64,000 bases of DNA from Burkholderiales bacterium (GCA_019635015.1 JAHCAG010000007.1:1-64000); one strand, 5' to 3'; shown: positions 43,018 through 55,076, numbered from the stretch's first letter. Notes: a model not told the origin generated them from the letters alone. Program-made: numbers and translations.

Positions 43018-44403
43018 ATGACTTCTCCAGCAATTCCCCCTGCCTCCATATTCAAGGCCTACGACATCCGCGGCATCGTCGGCGACACGCTGACCGAAGC
43101 CGGAGCAGAAATCATCGGCCGCGCGATCGGCAGCGAAGCGCTGGCGCGCGGCCGCGATACCGTGGTCACCGGCCGTGACGGCCGGCTGTCAGGTCCTGCG
43201 CTCGCCGCCGCGCTGGCACGCGGACTGCAATCTGCCGGCATCAACGTCATCGATGTCGGCCAGGTTGCGACGCCGATGCTCTACTACGCAGCACATGAAC
43301 TGGGCACGCTTTCCGGTGTGATGGTCACCGGCTCGCACAACCCGCCGCAGTACAACGGCCTGAAAATGATGCTCGCCGGCGACACGCTGGCGGGCGATGC
43401 CATCCAGGCGCTGCGCGCGCGCATCGCCGGCAATGACCTCGCTGCCGGCAACGGCGGTTACCGCAGGCACGACATCCGGGCGGCATACCTGGAACGCATT
43501 GCCGGCACCATCAAACTGGCACGACCGATGCGCATCGCCGTCGACTGTGGCAACGGCGTCGCCGGCGCCACTGCGCCTGAGCTCTACCGCCGGCTCGGCT
43601 GCAGCGTCGAGGAGTTGTTCTGCGAAGTCGATGGCACCTTCCCCAACCACCATCCCGACCCTTCGCAGCCGCACAACCTCGAAGACCTGATCGCAGCGCT
43701 GAAAGGTGGCGAAGCCGAGATCGGCCTCGCCTTCGACGGCGATGGCGACCGTCTCGGCGTGGTCACAAAATCCGGAAAAATCATCTACCCCGACCGCCAG
43801 CTGATGCTGTTCGCAGCTGACGTGCTGTCGAGCGTGCCGGGCGCCGAAATCATTTTCGACGTCAAATGCACCCGCCACCTGTTTGACTGGATCCGCAAAC
43901 ATGGCGGCAGGCCGCTGCTGTGGAAAACCGGCCATTCCTTCATCAAGCAAAAACTCAGGGAAAGCGGCGCACCGCTGGCCGGCGAAATGAGCGGCCACAT
44001 CTTCTTCAAGGAACGCTGGTACGGTTTTGACGACGGGATGTATGCCGGTGCCCGGCTGCTCGAAATCCTCAGCCGCAGCGCCGATCCCGGCGCAGTGCTG
44101 GAGGCGCTGCCCGATTCCCTCAGCACACCGGAACTGCAATGGCAGCTGGGCGAAGGTGAAAACCACCTGCTGATGGAGCGGCTGCAGAAAACCGCCGAAT
44201 TTCCCGCCGCACGGGAGATCATCACCATCGATGGCCTGCGGGTGGAATATGCCGACGGCTTCGGACTCGCGCGCTCATCAAACACGACGCCGGTCATCGT
44301 GCTGCGTTTCGAGGCCGACAATGCGGACGCCCTGAGCCGGATCCAGGACGATTTCCGCCGCGTCATGCTCGGCGTCAAGGCGGACGCCGCACTGCCGTTC
44401 TGA
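43018..44403 (+). CDS. algC: Phosphomannomutase/phosphoglucomutase
   Basis: 461-aa alpha-D-phosphohexomutase that interconverts 6- and 1-phosphates of mannose and glucose for LPS and exopolysaccharide. FKAYDIRGIVGD, phosphoserine S106 in TGSHNPPQYNG, metal loop DGDGDR, and GEMSGHIFF with the C-terminal phosphate-binding RSSNTTPVIVLRFE are all present. The ATG directly follows an AT-rich element and no Shine-Dalgarno sequence is visible. Translation may depend on the AU-rich leader. Confidence 0.95.
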   Translation: MTSPAIPPASIFKAYDIRGIVGDTLTEAGAEIIGRAIGSEALARGRDTVVTGRDGRLSGPALAAALARGLQSAGINVIDVGQVATPMLYYAAHELGTLSGVMVTGSHNPPQYNGLKMMLAGDTLAGDAIQALRARIAGNDLAAGNGGYRRHDIRAAYLERIAGTIKLARPMRIAVDCGNGVAGATAPELYRRLGCSVEELFCEVDGTFPNHHPDPSQPHNLEDLIAALKGGEAEIGLAFDGDGDRLGVVTKSGKIIYPDRQLMLFAADVLSSVPGAEIIFDVKCTRHLFDWIRKHGGRPLLWKTGHSFIKQKLRESGAPLAGEMSGHIFFKERWYGFDDGMYAGARLLEILSRSADPGAVLEALPDSLSTPELQWQLGEGENHLLMERLQKTAEFPAAREIITIDGLRVEYADGFGLARSSNTTPVIVLRFEADNADALSRIQDDFRRVMLGVKADAALPF

Positions 44404-44431
44404 AAACCGGCGCCGCCGCCGGGAAATCCGT

Positions 44432-44887
44432 TCAGCCGCCCGGGAACATGCCGCCGGGCGGCAACTCGTTCAGCACGGCCCAGAACGCACCGACCTGCCG
44501 CACCGCATCAACAAACTCGGAAAAATTGACCGGCTTGACGACGTAGGCGTTGGTGTTGAGTTCGTAACAGGCATTGAGATCGCGGTCCTCGCGGGAGGAG
44601 GTCATCACCACCACGGGCACCTTTTTCAGCTCGGGGTCTCCCTTCAGCCGCCGCAGCACTTCAACCCCGTCCACCCGCGGCATCTTCAGGTCGAGCAGGA
44701 CCACCGCGGGATTGCCCCGGGGCCTGCCGGAAAACTTGCCGCGGCAATGCAGGTAATCCAGCGCCTCGGCGCCGTCCCAGACATGCTGCACTTCGTTGGC
44801 GATGGGTATCAGCGCCTTCATCGTCAGCTCGGCGTCATGGGCGTTGTCTTCGACCAACAGGATGCGGGCCAGGGTATCGATGTTCAT
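44432..44887 (-). CDS. Single-domain response regulator (Rcp1 type)
   Basis: 151-aa receiver with no output domain. Acidic pocket E13/D14 (LLVEDN), phospho-acceptor D66 (VLLDLKMP), T96 and K118. The spacing and the extra loop around FSGRPRGNP resemble Rcp1 regulators that partner phytochrome-like kinases. It lies 27 bp downstream of the sensor kinase, its likely partner. Output may be by protein contact. Confidence 0.9.
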   Translation of the reverse strand: MNIDTLARILLVEDNAHDAELTMKALIPIANEVQHVWDGAEALDYLHCRGKFSGRPRGNPAVVLLDLKMPRVDGVEVLRRLKGDPELKKVPVVVMTSSREDRDLNACYELNTNAYVVKPVNFSEFVDAVRQVGAFWAVLNELPPGGMFPGG

Positions 44888-44914
44888 TCTCCGGTCAGTG
44901 CAGCGCCCGCGCCT

Positions 44915-46720
44915 TCATGCCGGACGCAGGGTGAAATGGAAAACCGCGCCCCGCTCTTCTTCCGCCTCGGCCCATACCCTGCCGCCATGGCGGGAGATGA
45001 TGCGGCGGACATTGGCCAGCCCGATGCCGGTGCCGTCGAACTGATCGGCACGATGCATGCGCTGGAATACGCCGAACAGCTTGTCAGCATACTGCATGTC
45101 GAAACCAACACCATTGTCGCGTACGTAGAGAACGCGGCGGTCGTCAGCAAACCCTGCACAGCCGACCTCGATTTCCGCAGGATCCCGCGGCCCCGTGTAT
45201 TTGACCGCATTGCCCAGCAGGTTGGCAAACACCTGCCTCAGCATCGAGCGGTCGCCGCGCACCGGCGGCAGGGGCGCCAGCTTCCATACGATATTGCGTC
45301 CCCGCGTTTCGGGCTCCAGGGATTCGATGACCTCCTTGACCAGCGCATCAAGATCCACCCGTTCCTCCTTCAGTTCCTCCCTGCTCATGCGCGAAAACGC
45401 CAGCAGATCGTCGATCAGCCTGCCCATGTTGCGGCTGGCTTCGGTGACCACCTGCAGGTAACGCTGCGACTCCGCCGAAAGACGGTCGCCGGACTCCTTT
45501 GCCAGCAGGCCGATATAGCCGTCGATGTGCCGCAGGGGCATGCGCAGGTCGTGGGATACCGAATAACAGAAGGACTCGAGTTCCTTGTTGGCCGCCTCCA
45601 GTTCGGCCGTGCGTTCCTCGACACGGCGCTCAAGGTCGGTATTGAGCCGGTTGATGGTGTCGCGCTGCTCCTGGATCAGCCCGAAATCTCGGTCAATCGC
45701 AGCCATCAGACCGCCGATCTCGCCGCCCGGATAAGGCTCGCCGATGCGGGCATCGAAATCGCCGCCGCTGAACCGGTTCAGTGCCATGCTGATGCGCGCA
45801 ATCTGGCGGCGCACACCCAGTTCGGACAGCGCCCATGCCCCGATAAAGGCGGCGAACAGCACAAGCGCCATCACCGCCAGCGATTGCCCGAGATTGCGGT
45901 TCGCTTCCTCCAGCAGCCCTTTCCGGGTCACGCCGACCAGCACCCGCAGACCGGCCTCCGGATAATCCGGCAACGCGCTCGCCGCCCACAGCCGGGATAC
46001 TCCGCCTGTGGCAATTTCGGTCTGCGTCCGGTTGTCGCCCTGCATTATCGCGAACCGGAACAGCGGTGTATCGGCGATCGAAGTGCCACGCAGCTTGTCG
46101 CCACCGGGCTGCCAGGACAGGATCGTCCCCGCACTGTCCACCAGAGCAATGACGGCATCATCCAGCGGCAGCGTTTTTGCGCGCGAACGCATGATCTGTT
46201 CCAGGTTGACCGACGCAAGCAGCACGAACCGCGGCTCGCCGGCGTCATTGCGCGCCGTATAAGCCACCTGCATCACCGCAATTCCCGTCAACCGGCCGAA
46301 CGCCGGCTCAACGGCCACCGGTCCCGCCGATTTCATGGCCTCCCTGAAATAACGACGGTCGTTGAGATCCAGATCACGTCCGGTGCGCAGGGAATCACAG
46401 AACAGCCGGCCATCGGGATTGATGGTCAGTATTCCGGTGTACTGCGGATGCGCCTTCAGCACATTGCCGAGAAAGCGGGAACAGGTGTCGCGGTCGGGTG
46501 TTTCGAGATCGCGGGCCCGCGACAGCCCGTAATGCAGCTGCGCGGTGCCCTTGATGATGTCCTGCAGTTCACCGGCGACACGGCCTGCTTCGGTCGCCAG
46601 CCGGCGTCCGGCATCGGCCACCTCGGCATCGCGGGTCTCCACGAAATGGAATACTCCCGCCAGCGCCGGAACCAGCGTGGCGAACAGGATCAGCAGCAGT
46701 AGTCGGGCGCGGATGCTCAC
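44915..46720 (-). CDS. Sensor histidine kinase with extracytoplasmic Cache-like domain
   Basis: 601 aa. A first transmembrane helix at about 7-25, a periplasmic double-Cache-like sensor (about 30-270; YTGILTINPDGRLFCDS, DRRYFREAMKSAG), a second helix (about 280-300), HAMP, a coiled coil, HisKA with H390 (SVSHDLRMPLRHIDGY), and HATPase_c (NLLGNAVKYT, DNGVGFD, GTGIGLA). It is a bacteriophytochrome-like kinase core. Cache domains often bind small organic acids. The start is GTG. The response regulator follows. Confidence 0.92.
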   Translation of the reverse strand: MSIRARLLLLILFATLVPALAGVFHFVETRDAEVADAGRRLATEAGRVAGELQDIIKGTAQLHYGLSRARDLETPDRDTCSRFLGNVLKAHPQYTGILTINPDGRLFCDSLRTGRDLDLNDRRYFREAMKSAGPVAVEPAFGRLTGIAVMQVAYTARNDAGEPRFVLLASVNLEQIMRSRAKTLPLDDAVIALVDSAGTILSWQPGGDKLRGTSIADTPLFRFAIMQGDNRTQTEIATGGVSRLWAASALPDYPEAGLRVLVGVTRKGLLEEANRNLGQSLAVMALVLFAAFIGAWALSELGVRRQIARISMALNRFSGGDFDARIGEPYPGGEIGGLMAAIDRDFGLIQEQRDTINRLNTDLERRVEERTAELEAANKELESFCYSVSHDLRMPLRHIDGYIGLLAKESGDRLSAESQRYLQVVTEASRNMGRLIDDLLAFSRMSREELKEERVDLDALVKEVIESLEPETRGRNIVWKLAPLPPVRGDRSMLRQVFANLLGNAVKYTGPRDPAEIEVGCAGFADDRRVLYVRDNGVGFDMQYADKLFGVFQRMHRADQFDGTGIGLANVRRIISRHGGRVWAEAEEERGAVFHFTLRPA

Positions 46721-46917
46721 CCTCCGAGCCTACCGGAAAAGCAGCGGATCGAAAGCCGGATTAAGGCGGTTGTCGGAAAAACCGGCCAGCCGGGTGACTG
46801 GACGGCGGGACAACCGGGGACGTCAGGCGGGCAGCCTCAGCGCCTGGCCGGATTCAGCACACCGCAGTCAGCATCGCGGCCGGGACCACGGTGACTGCAG
46901 ACAGGCGCAGAGTGCAA

Positions 46918-49563
<2,646 letters not shown>

Positions 49564-49660
49564 TTAAACCAGTTTTACCGCATCAGCCGGCACCGCGGCG
49601 CGGTTTCATGGCGCCTCCCCGCCACCGCAGGCAACCGGGGAAACCACCGGACGTCAGACT

Positions 49661-49873
49661 TCAGTAGGTTTTGTGTGAAACCGCAAGCACCAGCGGCTGC
49701 CCGCTGGCGCGAACCTGCTGCTGCGCGGCGGCGTCCCGGGCGGGAACAGCCTGCGCGGCCGGGGATGCGACCGATGCCGTCGTGTCGGGCGCCCCTTCAT
49801 GCCCGATGAACAGGGTCAGCACGGCAATCACCAGTGCGGCATAAAACACAAAAGCATCACGGTCTCCGGTCAT
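49661..49873 (-). CDS. Small single-pass membrane protein, unknown
   Basis: About 70 aa: one N-terminal transmembrane helix (AFVFYAALVIAVLTLFIGHEG) followed by an Ala/Gln-rich tail that ends LVLAVSHKTY. ATG 49873 has GAGGTG 6 nt upstream and starts just after the recX stop. The longer reading from 49900 would overlap recX. I do not recognise a family. Confidence 0.65.
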   Translation of the reverse strand: MTGDRDAFVFYAALVIAVLTLFIGHEGAPDTTASVASPAAQAVPARDAAAQQQVRASGQPLVLAVSHKTY

Positions 49874-49883
49874 CTTGTTCACC

Positions 49884-50339
49884 TCATTCATCATGGTCAT
49901 CCACCCCCCGGAACAGTTTCACGATCACTTCACTGCCGAAACCCCGGCCGAGCAGGAACCTCGCCTGCTTCGCCCGCTCCGCCGCATTCGCCGGCGGCAC
50001 ACGGAATTTCCTTTTCCACACCGCCCGCGCCGCCTCCAGTTCGCCGCCCTTCAGGGTGGCCAGGACGGCGGCCGCAGTCTCCGCCGGCACCCCTTTCAGC
50101 TCCAGATCGCGGCGGATGCGCGCCGGCCCGTAGCGGCCGCGCCGTGCATGCACAATCTGCTCCGCTGCGCGCTGCTCCGACAGCCAGCCGCGTTGCGTGA
50201 AGTCATCAAGGACCTGCGCCAGCTCGGCTTCCGACTCAGCGTGCGGCGCGAGCTTGATCGCCAGTTCGTGGCGGGTATGCTCGCGCCGCGCCAAGTGCCT
50301 AAGTGCGCGTGCCCTGAGACCGGGTTCTTTGGCTGGCAT
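49884..50339 (-). CDS. recX: RecX regulator of RecA
   Basis: 151-aa all-helical protein made of three-helix repeats (ALRHLARREHTRHELAIKL, VLDDFTQRGWLSEQRAAEQIVHAR, YGPARIRRDLELKGV). It binds the RecA filament and limits its activity. It begins 27 bp after recA and is probably read through from the same SOS promoter. Confidence 0.93.
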   Translation of the reverse strand: MPAKEPGLRARALRHLARREHTRHELAIKLAPHAESEAELAQVLDDFTQRGWLSEQRAAEQIVHARRGRYGPARIRRDLELKGVPAETAAAVLATLKGGELEAARAVWKRKFRVPPANAAERAKQARFLLGRGFGSEVIVKLFRGVDDHDE

Positions 50340-50366
50340 GCCGCCTGTCGCCGCAGGCGGACCGGA

Positions 50367-51443
50367 TTACTGCCCTGCTGCCTTCTTGCGGGCAGCCGGA
50401 TCCGACTCGACCACTTCCAGCGCCGCCTTTTCCTTCTTCACCTGCGGTCCGCCGTTGATGCCCAGCACCGCGCGGATCTTGGCTTCGATCTCGTCGGCGA
50501 TTTTCGGGTTCTCGCGCAGCCAGTCGCGGGTGTTGTCCTTGCCCTGGCCAATGCGGTCCTTGCCATAGGAATACCAGGCGCCGGACTTCTCGATGATGTT
50601 GTGGGCCACGCCGAGCTCGATGATCTCGCCCTCGCGCGAAATGCCTTCGCCGTAGAGGATGTCGAACTCGGCCTGGCGGAACGGCGGCGCCACCTTGTTC
50701 TTGACGATCTTGGCGCGGGTCTCGGAGCCGATGACCTCCTCGCCCTTCTTGATCGAACCGATGCGGCGGATGTCGATGCGCACCGAGGCGTAGAACTTCA
50801 GCGCATTGCCGCCGGTGGTGGTTTCCGGATTGCCGAACATGACGCCGATCTTCATGCGGATCTGGTTGATGAAAATCACCAGCGTGTTCGACCGCTTGAT
50901 GTTGGCGGTGAGTTTCCTCAGCGCCTGGGACATCAGCCGCGCCTGCAGGCCCATCTGCGGCTCGCCCATCTCGCCCTCGATCTCGGCCTTGGGCACCAGT
51001 GCTGCCACCGAGTCGATCACCACCACATCGACCGAGCCCGAACGCACCAGCATGTCGGCGATTTCCAGCGCCTGCTCGCCGTTGTCGGGCTGTGAAATGA
51101 TCAGTTCATCGACCTTGACGCCCAGCTTGGCGGCATATTGCGGATCGAGCGCATGTTCGGCATCAATGAACGCCGCCGATCCGCCGAGTTTCTGCATCTG
51201 CGCGATCACCGACAGCGTCAGCGTGGTTTTGCCCGAGGATTCCGGACCGTAGATTTCGACGACACGGCCGCGCGGCAGGCCGCCGATGCCGAGCCCGATG
51301 TCGAGGCCCAGCGAACCGGTCGATACGGCCTGGATGTCGCGCGCGATGTCCGACTCGCCCATGCGCATCACCGAACCCTTGCCGAACTGTTTTTCGATCT
51401 GCGACAGCGCCGCTGCGAGCGCCTTGGTCTTGTTTTCGTCCAT
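50367..51443 (-). CDS. recA: RecA recombinase
   Basis: 358-aa strand-exchange ATPase and LexA coprotease. Walker A is GPESSGKTT, with [24 protein letters not shown] and the L2 region [30 protein letters not shown] intact. The C-terminal tail is Lys/Ala/Glu rich. A perfect LexA box and a TATAAT lie upstream. recX follows. Expected to be induced by DNA damage. Confidence 0.98.
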   Translation of the reverse strand: MDENKTKALAAALSQIEKQFGKGSVMRMGESDIARDIQAVSTGSLGLDIGLGIGGLPRGRVVEIYGPESSGKTTLTLSVIAQMQKLGGSAAFIDAEHALDPQYAAKLGVKVDELIISQPDNGEQALEIADMLVRSGSVDVVVIDSVAALVPKAEIEGEMGEPQMGLQARLMSQALRKLTANIKRSNTLVIFINQIRMKIGVMFGNPETTTGGNALKFYASVRIDIRRIGSIKKGEEVIGSETRAKIVKNKVAPPFRQAEFDILYGEGISREGEIIELGVAHNIIEKSGAWYSYGKDRIGQGKDNTRDWLRENPKIADEIEAKIRAVLGINGGPQVKKEKAALEVVESDPAARKKAAGQ

Positions 51444-51501
51444 GATGTCCTCTTCCTTGTGCTGGTTTGTCCGGTGTGCTGCAACTCAATCGACGGTTTG
51501 C

Positions 51502-51542
51502 ATTATACACATTTTCCGGCAAAAAACTGTTTATTTATACAG
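51502..51542 (-). promoter_or_regulatory. SOS-regulated recA promoter with LexA box
   Basis: CTGT-TTATTTAT-ACAG at 51527-51542 is a perfect gamma/beta-type LexA box (CTGT-N8-ACAG). Reading leftward, TATAAT (51507-51502) is the -10. The LexA box covers the poor -35 region, so LexA would block RNA polymerase binding. Confidence 0.9.
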
Positions 51543-51569
51543 TAGTGGTTAAATAACCAGATAAATTTC

Positions 51570-51598
51570 AAAAATATGTTTAAAAACAAATATTTATA
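51570..51598 (-). repeat. AT-rich dispersed element, copy E
   Basis: Begins next to the pncC TAA stop on the minus strand (ATATAAATATTTG, then TTTTTAAACATATTTTTG). It shares the TTGTTTTTAAACA variant with copy F. The plus strand has AAACAAATATTTA, one mismatch from the IHF consensus. It lies upstream of the recA LexA box. Confidence 0.7.
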
Positions 51599-52099
51599 TT
51601 AATCAACTGTTGCTGGCAGCAGCCCCAGGACCCCTTCCAGCGCAGTCTTTACCGCAGCCCGCCGCACCGTCTCGCGATCGCCGGAAAAATGCAGCGTCGC
51701 GCTCTTCGGCTCGCCGTTTTTCACACCCCAGGCGAAACACACCGTGCCCACCGGTTTCTGCGGCGTGCCGCCGTCGGGACCCGCAGTGCCGCTGACCGCC
51801 ACCGCCACCTGCGCATGGCTGTTGGCCAGTGCGCCGGCCACCATCTCGCGCACCACCGGCTCCGACACCGCGCCATGCGCACCCAGCGTGTCCTGGGACA
51901 CGCCCAACATTTCGCGCTTGGAAATATAGGTATAGCTGACAAAGCCGCGTTCGAACCATTGCGAGCTGCCCGGCACCGCGGTCACCGCCTGCGCCACCCA
52001 GCCTCCCGTGCAGGATTCCGCCGTCGCCAGCATCAGCCCCTGCGCCTTCAGCGCTTCACCAAGCTTCACTGCCAGTTCATGGAGAACCTTGTCGGGCAT
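51599..52099 (-). CDS. pncC: Nicotinamide-nucleotide amidase (CinA C-terminal domain)
   Basis: 166-aa enzyme that deamidates NMN to nicotinic acid mononucleotide. TAESCTGGWVAQAVTAVPGSSQWFERGFVSY, SGTAGPDGGTPQKPVGTVCFAW and HFSGDRETVRRAAV are the family motifs. It is the short, stand-alone form without the N-terminal CinA domain. ATG 52099 is chosen for GGAGG 5 nt upstream. The order pgpA-pncC-recA is common. Confidence 0.93.
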   Translation of the reverse strand: MPDKVLHELAVKLGEALKAQGLMLATAESCTGGWVAQAVTAVPGSSQWFERGFVSYTYISKREMLGVSQDTLGAHGAVSEPVVREMVAGALANSHAQVAVAVSGTAGPDGGTPQKPVGTVCFAWGVKNGEPKSATLHFSGDRETVRRAAVKTALEGVLGLLPATVD

Positions 52100-52114
52100 C
52101 ATCACCTCCGTCGT

Positions 52115-52609
52115 CTAACCCAGCCACACGTAAGCGCCGGCGATCACCAGCAGCGTGTACCCCGCCGCCAGCAGGTCGTCCCACATCACGCCGAAGCCGT
52201 TCTTCAGCACACGGTCATAGTAACGGATGGGCGGCGGCTTGAAGATGTCGAACAGGCGGAACACCAGGAAGGCAAAGGCCTGCCAGTAACCGGTCACCGG
52301 CACGAAGAACAGCACCAGCAGGAAGGCCACCGTCTCGTCCCACACCATGCCGCCATGGTCGGCCACGCCCAGCGCGCGGCCGGTGACGCCAGACGCCCAC
52401 ACACCCAGCCAGAACAGCGCAAGGATCACCACCAGGAAGGTCCACGCATCGAAATGCGGCTGCAGCAGATGAAACAGCGGAATCGCCAGCAGGGTGCCGA
52501 AAGTGCCGGGCGCCGCCGGAGACAGGCCGACACCGCCGCCGAAGGCAATGAAATGCGCAGGATGGCTGAATACGAAGCGCAGCGAGGGACGGGCGAAAGT
52601 TTCAGTCAT
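52115..52609 (-). CDS. pgpA: Phosphatidylglycerophosphatase A
   Basis: 164-aa inner-membrane enzyme that removes phosphate from phosphatidylglycerophosphate. IAFGGGVGLSPAAPGTFGTL, VADHGGMVWDETVAFLLVL and FRLFDIFKPPPIRYYDR, GFGVMWDDLLAA hold the conserved catalytic residues. Several transmembrane helices are visible. ATG 52609 overlaps the stop of the Hpt gene by 8 bp. Downstream is pncC. Confidence 0.95.
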   Translation of the reverse strand: MTETFARPSLRFVFSHPAHFIAFGGGVGLSPAAPGTFGTLLAIPLFHLLQPHFDAWTFLVVILALFWLGVWASGVTGRALGVADHGGMVWDETVAFLLVLFFVPVTGYWQAFAFLVFRLFDIFKPPPIRYYDRVLKNGFGVMWDDLLAAGYTLLVIAGAYVWLG

Positions 52610-52943
52610 GCGCATCCGGCCCGGCGGATTGATGCAGGGCTTCAAGCAGCTGCGCAATCTCCGCCTGCGCCGCGGCATTGGGCAACTGCCGGCTGTCGCG
52701 ATACGGATCGAGGGCCGCCTCGGCCGCCGCCGCCGCCCGGCCGAAGGCCTCTGCGCCGAAAGTCCCCGCCGAGCCTGCGATTACATGCAGCGCGCGGACC
52801 AGCTCATCCAGCGCCGTCGACGTCTCATCGCCACGCAGGATCCGCCCCCACAGCGCGTCGATGGTGGCCAGGCGCGCCGGCATTCCGGCACGGAATTCCG
52901 CGCTGACCGCGGCCAGCATCCGGCGCAGTTCGTCGTCGCTCAT
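52602..52943 (-). CDS. Histidine phosphotransfer (Hpt) domain protein
   Basis: 113-aa four-helix protein with phospho-His H53 in ALHVIAGSAGTFGAE, the Hpt signature (His followed by small residues and Gly). It lacks other domains. It lies 25 bp after a response regulator and overlaps pgpA, so it sits inside the otherwise usual thiL-pgpA neighbourhood. It probably relays phosphate to or from the adjacent regulator. No kinase is next to it. Confidence 0.88.
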   Translation of the reverse strand: MSDDELRRMLAAVSAEFRAGMPARLATIDALWGRILRGDETSTALDELVRALHVIAGSAGTFGAEAFGRAAAAAEAALDPYRDSRQLPNAAAQAEIAQLLEALHQSAGPDAHD

Positions 52944-52968
52944 GCCCGGCCGTCCGGTGCGGCGGCCG

Positions 52969-53799
52969 TCACTCGACCCTGCCCTGGTGATCGAAGGGGT
53001 TCTTTGACACCCCGAGCACGGTCTTCACCGCGGTGATCAGCGAATCCGGCTGGAAAGGCTTGGTGATGTAACCGTTGGCACCGCCGGCGAGCCCCTTGAG
53101 CACCGACTCCCGCGTCGCCTTCGCGGTCAGCATCAGCACCGGCACCGATTTCAGCACCGGGTGCTCGCGCATTTTCAGCAAAATGTTGAAGCCGTCGGCA
53201 TCCGGCAGCATCACGTCGAGCAGGACCAGATCGGGCGGCGGCTGGCGCCGCAGGCCGGCAATGATTTCATCGCGGTTTGACGCCGTCGCCGCAACGAAGC
53301 CCTCCAGCTCCAGGTATTTCCTGAGGAACCTGGCCAGGCTTGCATCATCCTCGACGATCAGCACGGATTCACCGCCCTTCGATCCGGAAGACTCCGCCGG
53401 CCGCATCGCAATGCGCACGTAATAGCCGTTCTGCTGCAGCGTGGTGAGCCCCGAAGCGACCTCCGACTGCAACTGCTCCAGCGCCGAATCCGGCGGCCGC
53501 TTCGGCGCCTCCCTGAAAAACTCGATGAAATCGAAGGACTGGGTCAGCTGGTTGGACGCGAGGTCGACATACCCCCCGCGCAGCAACTCGCGCATCGCCT
53601 GCAGGAACAGCTCCCCGGTGGCGAACGTTTTTGCCTGATCGCGAATCTCCGCCACGGTCGACCGGCCGTCGATCAGCACCAGCAGCTTGAGGGCCGCGGC
53701 AGGGAGTCCGGTTTCCGAAGCCTGCAGTTCATTGCTGCCCTTGAAGGTCGGGATGTAGACGTCGGCATCAGCGATCATGAACGGCTGGTTGGGTGGCAT
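52969..53799 (-). CDS. Response regulator with N-terminal helical/winged-helix-like domain
   Basis: 276 aa. Residues about 1-130 form an unassigned domain with winged-helix-like features (ALKLLVLIDGRSTVAEIRDQA, FLQAMRELLRGGYVDL). A receiver follows at about 145-265 with ESVLIVEDD, phospho-acceptor D195 (LLDVMLP), T and K (MLTAKA, ITKPFQP). The receiver at the C-terminal end is unusual. ATG 53799 has AGGAGG 8 nt upstream. Next to it is an Hpt protein. Confidence 0.85.
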   Translation of the reverse strand: MPPNQPFMIADADVYIPTFKGSNELQASETGLPAAALKLLVLIDGRSTVAEIRDQAKTFATGELFLQAMRELLRGGYVDLASNQLTQSFDFIEFFREAPKRPPDSALEQLQSEVASGLTTLQQNGYYVRIAMRPAESSGSKGGESVLIVEDDASLARFLRKYLELEGFVAATASNRDEIIAGLRRQPPPDLVLLDVMLPDADGFNILLKMREHPVLKSVPVLMLTAKATRESVLKGLAGGANGYITKPFQPDSLITAVKTVLGVSKNPFDHQGRVE

Positions 53800-53923
53800 G
53801 CCGTGAACCTCCTCGAACAAAATCAGGCAGCAAAAGGGAATGGCGCGGACAGCCCGAGTTTACCGAAGCCCGCCCGCGCACAAAACACGGGGCATCGATT
53901 CCGGCGCCTGCACAACCGCGGAT

Positions 53924-54892
53924 TCATCCGAAGTGATCAAACCCCCGCCGGACCGGAGCCAGCGGCAATCCGTCGCCATCCACCACCACGACACTGCAAA
54001 CCCCTGCCGGCGCGCGGATCACCCGCCCGATGCGCGTCACCCGCGTGCGCGCCTTCGCCGCGGCGTGCTCCACCGCGGCGCGTTTCACCGGTGCCGCGGT
54101 GAAACACAGCTCGTAATCATCACCGCCGCCGAGCAGCGCGGCCTGCGCCGCGGGCACGCTGCGGTAACGCCGCAGCAACGGCGACAGCGGCAGGCGCTCC
54201 AGCGCGACCACTGCCGCCACTTTCGAACGCTCGCATATGTGCCCGAGGTCCGCGAGCAATCCGTCGGAGACGTCAATCGCGCTGCGCGCGACGCCGCGCA
54301 GCGCGAGACCCAGCGCAATCCGTGGCTGCGGCCGGTCGAGACGTTGCTGTGCCTGCTTCAATTCGGCGGGTTTCAGCCTGATGCGTTTTGTTCTGGCAGC
54401 CACCGCCAGTGCCGCGTCGCCCAGCGTCCCCGACACCCAGATGTCGTCACCGGCTTTGGCGCCGTCACGGCGCAGCGCCTGGCGCGCCGGCACTTCGCCG
54501 ATGATCTGCACGCAGATATTCAGCGGCCCGCGCGTGGTGTCGCCGCCGATAAGGTCGACGCCATGTTTGCGCGCCAGCGCCATGAAGCCTCTGGAAAACC
54601 CCGCCACCCAGCGTGCATCAGCACGGGGCATGGCAATACCCATGGTCGCCCAGCGGGGTGTCGCAGCCATCGCAGCCATGTCGGACAGGTTTACGGCCAG
54701 TGCCTTGTGGCCCAGGGATTCGGGATCGGCATCCCTGAAAAAATGCCGCCCGGCAACCAGCATGTCGGCGGCGACCGCGAGCAAGCGGCCCTTGCCCGCA
54801 TCGATCAGTGCGGCGTCATCGCCGACACCCAGCACAGTGCGCGGCGCGGCGTGGGTGAAGTAACTGCGGATCAGGTCGAATTCGGCAGGCAT
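53924..54892 (-). CDS. thiL: Thiamine-monophosphate kinase
   Basis: 322-aa kinase that makes thiamine diphosphate, last step of vitamin B1 synthesis. EFDLIRSYF, GVGDDAALID, LAVAADMLVAGRHFF, NLSDMAAMAATPRWA, GGDTTRGPLNI and SAIDVSDGLLADLGHI, GGGDDYELCFTA are the family motifs. ATG 54892 fits the usual start; the longer reading from 54964 adds 24 residues with no similarity. In many proteobacteria it follows nusB, but here nusB is 8 kb away. Confidence 0.95.
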   Translation of the reverse strand: MPAEFDLIRSYFTHAAPRTVLGVGDDAALIDAGKGRLLAVAADMLVAGRHFFRDADPESLGHKALAVNLSDMAAMAATPRWATMGIAMPRADARWVAGFSRGFMALARKHGVDLIGGDTTRGPLNICVQIIGEVPARQALRRDGAKAGDDIWVSGTLGDAALAVAARTKRIRLKPAELKQAQQRLDRPQPRIALGLALRGVARSAIDVSDGLLADLGHICERSKVAAVVALERLPLSPLLRRYRSVPAAQAALLGGGDDYELCFTAAPVKRAAVEHAAAKARTRVTRIGRVIRAPAGVCSVVVVDGDGLPLAPVRRGFDHFG

Positions 54893-55076
54893 TGCAGGGC
54901 GTATTGTGCCTCGAACAACCGTGCGGAGGCGAGCCTCCATGCCGGGAACAATTGCGCAAGTCACTCATTCCTGAAAGATATCGACTGCGCTACTTTCCGG
55001 TCCCGGGCAACCATACAGGCGCGTTGCGGCCAGAGGCAGGCAGTGTCAGCCCACACTGACCCTGCCTGCCCAAACA

